Of a stretch of 64,000 nt of DNA, positions 60,628 to 64,000 are shown piece after piece; position 1 is the first letter of the stretch, and each line of letters starts with the position of its first letter. Source of the DNA: Gadus chalcogrammus (taxonomy: Eukaryota > Chordata > Actinopteri > Gadiformes > Gadidae); NCBI RefSeq assembly GCF_026213295.1, contig NC_079415.1, forward strand, positions 30,501,313-30,565,312. Direction: 5' to 3'. The position numbers and the translations under genes were made by a program. Below the pieces are notes generated by a model. That model had not been told where the DNA came from. It was given only the letters and a program-made list of their open reading frames with translations, and did not search any database.

Positions 60628-60881
60628 GTTGGTCTCATTGGAGAATGCAAAGATCCTGAATGCTTTAGCACAGAGCTTGTCTGTGGTAGCTAGCCAACTA
60701 ACAGAAGATATATATCCATGGAATTAGTGCTGTAATAGCTTGAACGTGGAAACGCGTAGAAGTAAAACATTTACGTTTAGAATATGATCAATGAACATCA
60801 TTATGAGCAGATATAGTTGACGTTGCATTGGTCCTTTGATTCGAAATGTGGAGATTGTGAGAAGATGCTATCAAAACCCTA

Positions 60882-60933
60882 AATAAAATATTTGTCAGGT
60901 TTTATTTCTGTGTCTTGAAAATTCTTGAATAAA
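60882..60933 (+). terminator. Polyadenylation signals of the lectin gene
   Basis: AATAAA at 60882-60887 and again at 60928-60933, about 255 and 300 bases after the stop codon. Confidence 0.5.
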
Positions 60934-61129
60934 GAGAACAACTTAGTTTCCTTTGATAAGTTATTGAATGTCTCAACTGTTTAAAAAAATAAATGTCAAC
61001 TGATTGGCCATTAGAATACATAGTTGATTATCTAAGGTTTTATATACTAGGTTATAACTGCTGCCATGTTGTTGGATGAGGGGGTGTTGTTCTTTGCTTT
61101 AACCCCCTTTGGTTTAACTCCCTATATAC

Positions 61130-61584
61130 ATAATCTCTCCATCGATATCTTTTTCTCTTCATTTATTTTGATCAGCCGTTCTGCTAAGAGTCTTCTGCGG
61201 ACTCGTACTCAGACACATTTAGTCTGGGAGATAAGCCTCATATAACTACCAGTGTTGACTCAATATCAAATCACAAACCATAATAGCACTTATAACCTGG
61301 ACACCAAGAGAGAGGGTTGCTTTTATAAAGACTGTGGTGAAAATACCAGGTTCAGGTGATGGAGGATCCCTCTTCTGGGCTCTGTCTCTGGGTTCCTTCC
61401 CTCTGGGTTTTAAGTGGAGGGTTTCCTTGTCCTATAGAGGGCTTAGGGCTCTCCCCTTCTTTCTGCCTGCCTGCCTGTCTGTCCGTCTGTCCGTCTGTCC
61501 ATACATCTAATTTGGAAATATCATAGATATTTGTTTCTGGAGCCTCAGATTGAGTATTTTTTCAAGTTGTGCAATATATAAAAC

Positions 61585-61590
<6 letters not shown>
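61130..61590 (+). other. Orphan TRIM upstream duplicon
   Basis: Matches 1-99 plus 1083-1335, here without the gypsy-like insertion, and begins with the tttattttgatcagccg block seen in the array units. No TRIM gene follows on the plus strand. Confidence 0.7.
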
Positions 61591-61644
<54 letters not shown>

Positions 61645-61678
61645 TGTGTGTGTGTGTGTCTGTGTCTGTGTGCGTGTG
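61588..61678. repeat. (GT)n microsatellite
   Basis: About 27 GT units, then interrupted GTCTGTGT repeats. Confidence 0.95.
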
Positions 61679-61679
61679 T

Positions 61680-62085
61680 GGGCTTTAGTATTACGTTCTT
61701 AAGTCCCCCCCAGAGCGGAAGTCTCCTAACGACCCAGGCAGGTCTCTCGAGGCTCCGCCCATTTCTGCTGCTTGCCTGTTCTGTCCCCGCCCTTTCTTGT
61801 GTGCAGGTCTCAGGTGTGTGCAATGAACTCGCTGTTTGGCGAGGGTAGAAAAGGCCTGCCGTGCCGACACCCAAGGGGCTCCTCTCCTCCGCTGTCTTTA
61901 GGCTTTGTTTGGTTGTTCTCATGACTGATCTCACACCACACTTTTGGTTACATCGCATTGCACTGACTTACACCACCTCCCATTACCTTTACCTTAGTTT
62001 CTGTTCAATCTTATGTAGTACATCATTGTTATTCCTTTACCCTGTGTGTGGCCTCCCCGGTTTATGTTCATGCCAAAGCCAAGCA
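61680..62085. other. No gene seen
   Basis: GC-richer stretch, not matched elsewhere in the window, between the GT tract and the TRIM-6 3' flank. No convincing coding signal. Confidence 0.5.
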
Positions 62086-62260
62086 TGTTACACACTGAAT
62101 AGATATTGTACTGAGAATGTACCAATTCCACTGAATACATATTGTACTCAAAATGTTATTCTACTGAATACAGATTGTACTGAGAACGTACCTATTCCAC
62201 TGAATACAGATTGTACTGAAAATGTACCTCTTCCTCAGAAGATGTCCCCATTCTACTTTA
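62086..62260. repeat. 36-bp minisatellite downstream of TRIM-6 (inverted)
   Basis: Three to four degenerate copies in reverse orientation (gaatgtaccaattccactga type). They lie about 370-540 bases beyond the TRIM-6 stop, the same relation to the gene as in TRIM-2 and TRIM-4. Confidence 0.8.
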
Positions 62261-62628
62261 AGTACATTTTTATTCATATCTTAAACATTTTACAAACATT
62301 GTTTTGTGTTGTCAAACATCATTCAAAATAATAAAAGAATATATAAAAAAAAAAATTGAGAATGTAATCAAAATAAACATTTCACGTTATCGACTTACTT
62401 TCTTTCTTACATTAAAAATATAAAAAGCATTCATAGTCTTATCAATTATAATGGGTTATATTTTTTAGATTACAGAGTGTTAGTGGATTAATTTATTGAT
62501 CTTTTAAATTAGAGTGAAAACCACAATATGAATATAGTTCTCTCAGATCTCACATAGTAGAGATTCTAATTCAGAAAACAACATCAGTTGTTTAGGTTGT
62601 TTGATTATATTATTATCAAACAAAGGTC

Positions 62629-64000
62629 CTAGTCTGTTTGATTGACAGGTGAGATGATCAGGGGGGCAGAGTTATTACCTTTATAATCATAGAGACTTGG
62701 ACAGAGGATTGGATAGAGAGGCTCACTGAAGGTGCAGCCAGTAGCAGAGTAGATATGAACCCTGGCTTCCACATCATAGAAGGAGACCAGACCCTCATCA
62801 TAATCAACAAACACCCCCACCTTCTGGAGCTCAGCACTCAGAGGGAGACGGACATCAGGGTCATCACTAAATAACAACCCATCCTCTTCGTAGTAAACAG
62901 TCCAGTAACCCGTCTCAGGGGTCACTATAATGAAACTGTTTCTGTTGATGGACTCTCTGGCCACTCCTAAACCCCATCCAGTCTTGTCTTTAACCTGGAC
63001 CTCAAAGTAAAATCTCCCTGAGGAGAAGCTCTGCCTCGTTAGAACGCATAGTTGCTTCGTAAATCTCTTAGGGTTTTCCAGGAGTTTCCTCTCTACACCT
63101 CCATCATGTACTTGTCTCCCATCCTCAGACAGGATGAGACGGGGTTGAGCTGTATCAGGATCCAGAGTCACATCTACTTCATACTGCTGGACTATCTTCA
63201 GTTCAGCATCCTCACACAGCTTCTTCATCTCCATGTTAAGTATCTCCTCCAGCTGATCCAGGGATCTCCTCATGGTCCCTACGTATGACGGAGGACGGAC
63301 CTCCACCGTCGTCCAGTCCCTGGTGGGTGGAGGGTTCTTCAGGGATCTGAAGGTCTGGAGGAAGTGGAGGTGGTCTTTAGTGTGTGAGAGCTGCTTCAGC
63401 TCTGAGCTTCTATTGGTCAGATCTTCTATTTCCTTCTCCAGCTCTTTGATGAGGTCTTCAGCTTGTTTCACTGTGGATTTCAGTCTCTCTTTCACCATTT
63501 GCTTGAGATAATCCTGCCACTTTTCAATGCAGCGCATCAGAGCAGTGATGTCTGCGTCTTTCTTGCTCATTTCTACTGTGTCTTTGATCTCCTTGAGCTT
63601 TATTTTTCTCTCCTGGATCATCTGCTGAACTTCAGCCTCTATCTTCTCCAGCTGGGCCGTCTTCACTTCATATTCTTCCTTTAGAGTCACAATAGGATGG
63701 GACCTGTGGTCTGTCTCTGTGCAGAACTGACACACACACACCTGTTCAGTCTGGCAGAAGAGCTCCAGAAGTCGTTCGTGTTTCTTACACATCCTGCCTT
63801 CCAGACGGTCCATAGGCTCGGCCAGCCGATGTTTCTTCAAAACTGTGACTCTCTGATGAGGCTCCAGGTGGGTTTGGCAGAACGACATAAAACACTCCAG
63901 GCAGGACTTCACAGCCTTCAGCTGGGTCCCAGTACAAACGTCACAGGGAACTTCAGCTGGTTCAACATAAGGCTGCTCTCTTACTCTTACGGACGTTCCA
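62629..64000 (-). CDS. TRIM-6: bloodthirsty-related TRIM protein, minus strand, 5' end outside the window
   Basis: Open without a stop from 63999 down to 62629 (457 codons seen, including the stop), starting inside the linker before B-box 1 (VRVREQPYVEPAEVPCDVC). B-box 1, B-box 2 (CKKHERLLELFCQTEQVCVCQFC), coiled coil and a full PRY-SPRY ending in ISPVNQTD are intact. A 27-base deletion, relative to TRIM-4, removes nine coiled-coil residues near 63550 (DADITALM for DADREIADGVQVLTALM) without breaking the frame. RING and the start lie beyond 64000. It is the only inverted copy, probably the end of an inversion or a convergent arm of the cluster. It should be a functional E3 ligase if its RING is intact. 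Confidence 0.9.
   Translation of the reverse strand, partial: GTSVRVREQPYVEPAEVPCDVCTGTQLKAVKSCLECFMSFCQTHLEPHQRVTVLKKHRLAEPMDRLEGRMCKKHERLLELFCQTEQVCVCQFCTETDHRSHPIVTLKEEYEVKTAQLEKIEAEVQQMIQERKIKLKEIKDTVEMSKKDADITALMRCIEKWQDYLKQMVKERLKSTVKQAEDLIKELEKEIEDLTNRSSELKQLSHTKDHLHFLQTFRSLKNPPPTRDWTTVEVRPPSYVGTMRRSLDQLEEILNMEMKKLCEDAELKIVQQYEVDVTLDPDTAQPRLILSEDGRQVHDGGVERKLLENPKRFTKQLCVLTRQSFSSGRFYFEVQVKDKTGWGLGVARESINRNSFIIVTPETGYWTVYYEEDGLLFSDDPDVRLPLSAELQKVGVFVDYDEGLVSFYDVEARVHIYSATGCTFSEPLYPILCPSLYDYKGNNSAPLIISPVNQTD

Overview
The window is vertebrate genomic DNA, almost certainly from a teleost fish. It has long dinucleotide arrays, dense fish-type DNA transposons and LINE fragments, and a tandem cluster of TRIM genes of the teleost bloodthirsty-related (btr, TRIM39-like) kind. 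There is no prokaryotic signature. Species cannot be fixed from sequence alone; the density of (CA)n and (GA)n tracts fits several teleost lineages.

The main gene content is six TRIM copies. TRIM-1 (8819-10450) has one in-frame TGA in B30.2. TRIM-2 (19014-20639) and TRIM-4 (46824-48446) are intact at 541 and 540 codons. TRIM-3 (40049-41719) is broken before B30.2. TRIM-5 (about 52022-53132) has lost RING and B-boxes and is frameshifted. TRIM-6 (62629 to the window edge, minus strand) is open and cut by the edge. Copies 1 to 4 share a GT-AG intron of 106-108 bp just upstream of an uninterrupted coding exon. The flanks are duplicated too: upstream GC-rich minisatellites and a downstream 36-bp minisatellite. 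At 1-2190 and about 61130-61590 TRIM flanks survive without a gene body.

Region by region: 1-2190 is a ghost TRIM locus split by a decayed Ty3-type retroelement. 2190-3790 holds a small unidentified reading frame and a GC-rich promoter-like patch. 3786-11460 and 13510-20640 are two copies of a ~10 kb duplication (spacer repeat, Merlin/IS1595-type transposon with very long inverted repeats, TRIM gene). A hAT-type element (11943-13510) split the repeat between them. 21551-24840 holds a second hAT-like element and an orphan C2H2 zinc-finger exon between direct repeats. 26608-37818 is a tandem array of ~2.3 kb units, four complete and one partial, with a LINE endonuclease fragment at every inter-unit junction. 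45063-46126 is a 1.06-kb foldback element. 49251-51867 is a pair of nested Harbinger elements, each with a MYB/SANT-like reading frame. 55479-60627 is a multi-exon lectin gene joining a fucolectin (F5/8 type C-like) domain to a C-type lectin domain. It is interrupted in a coding exon by a young non-coding LTR element.

The TRIM proteins are expected to act as RING E3 ubiquitin ligases with B30.2 target recognition, and the lectin looks like a secreted carbohydrate-binding protein. The window therefore reads as a fast-evolving innate-immunity-type cluster remodelled by tandem duplication and transposition. Family calls come from motifs read by eye; no database search was run.
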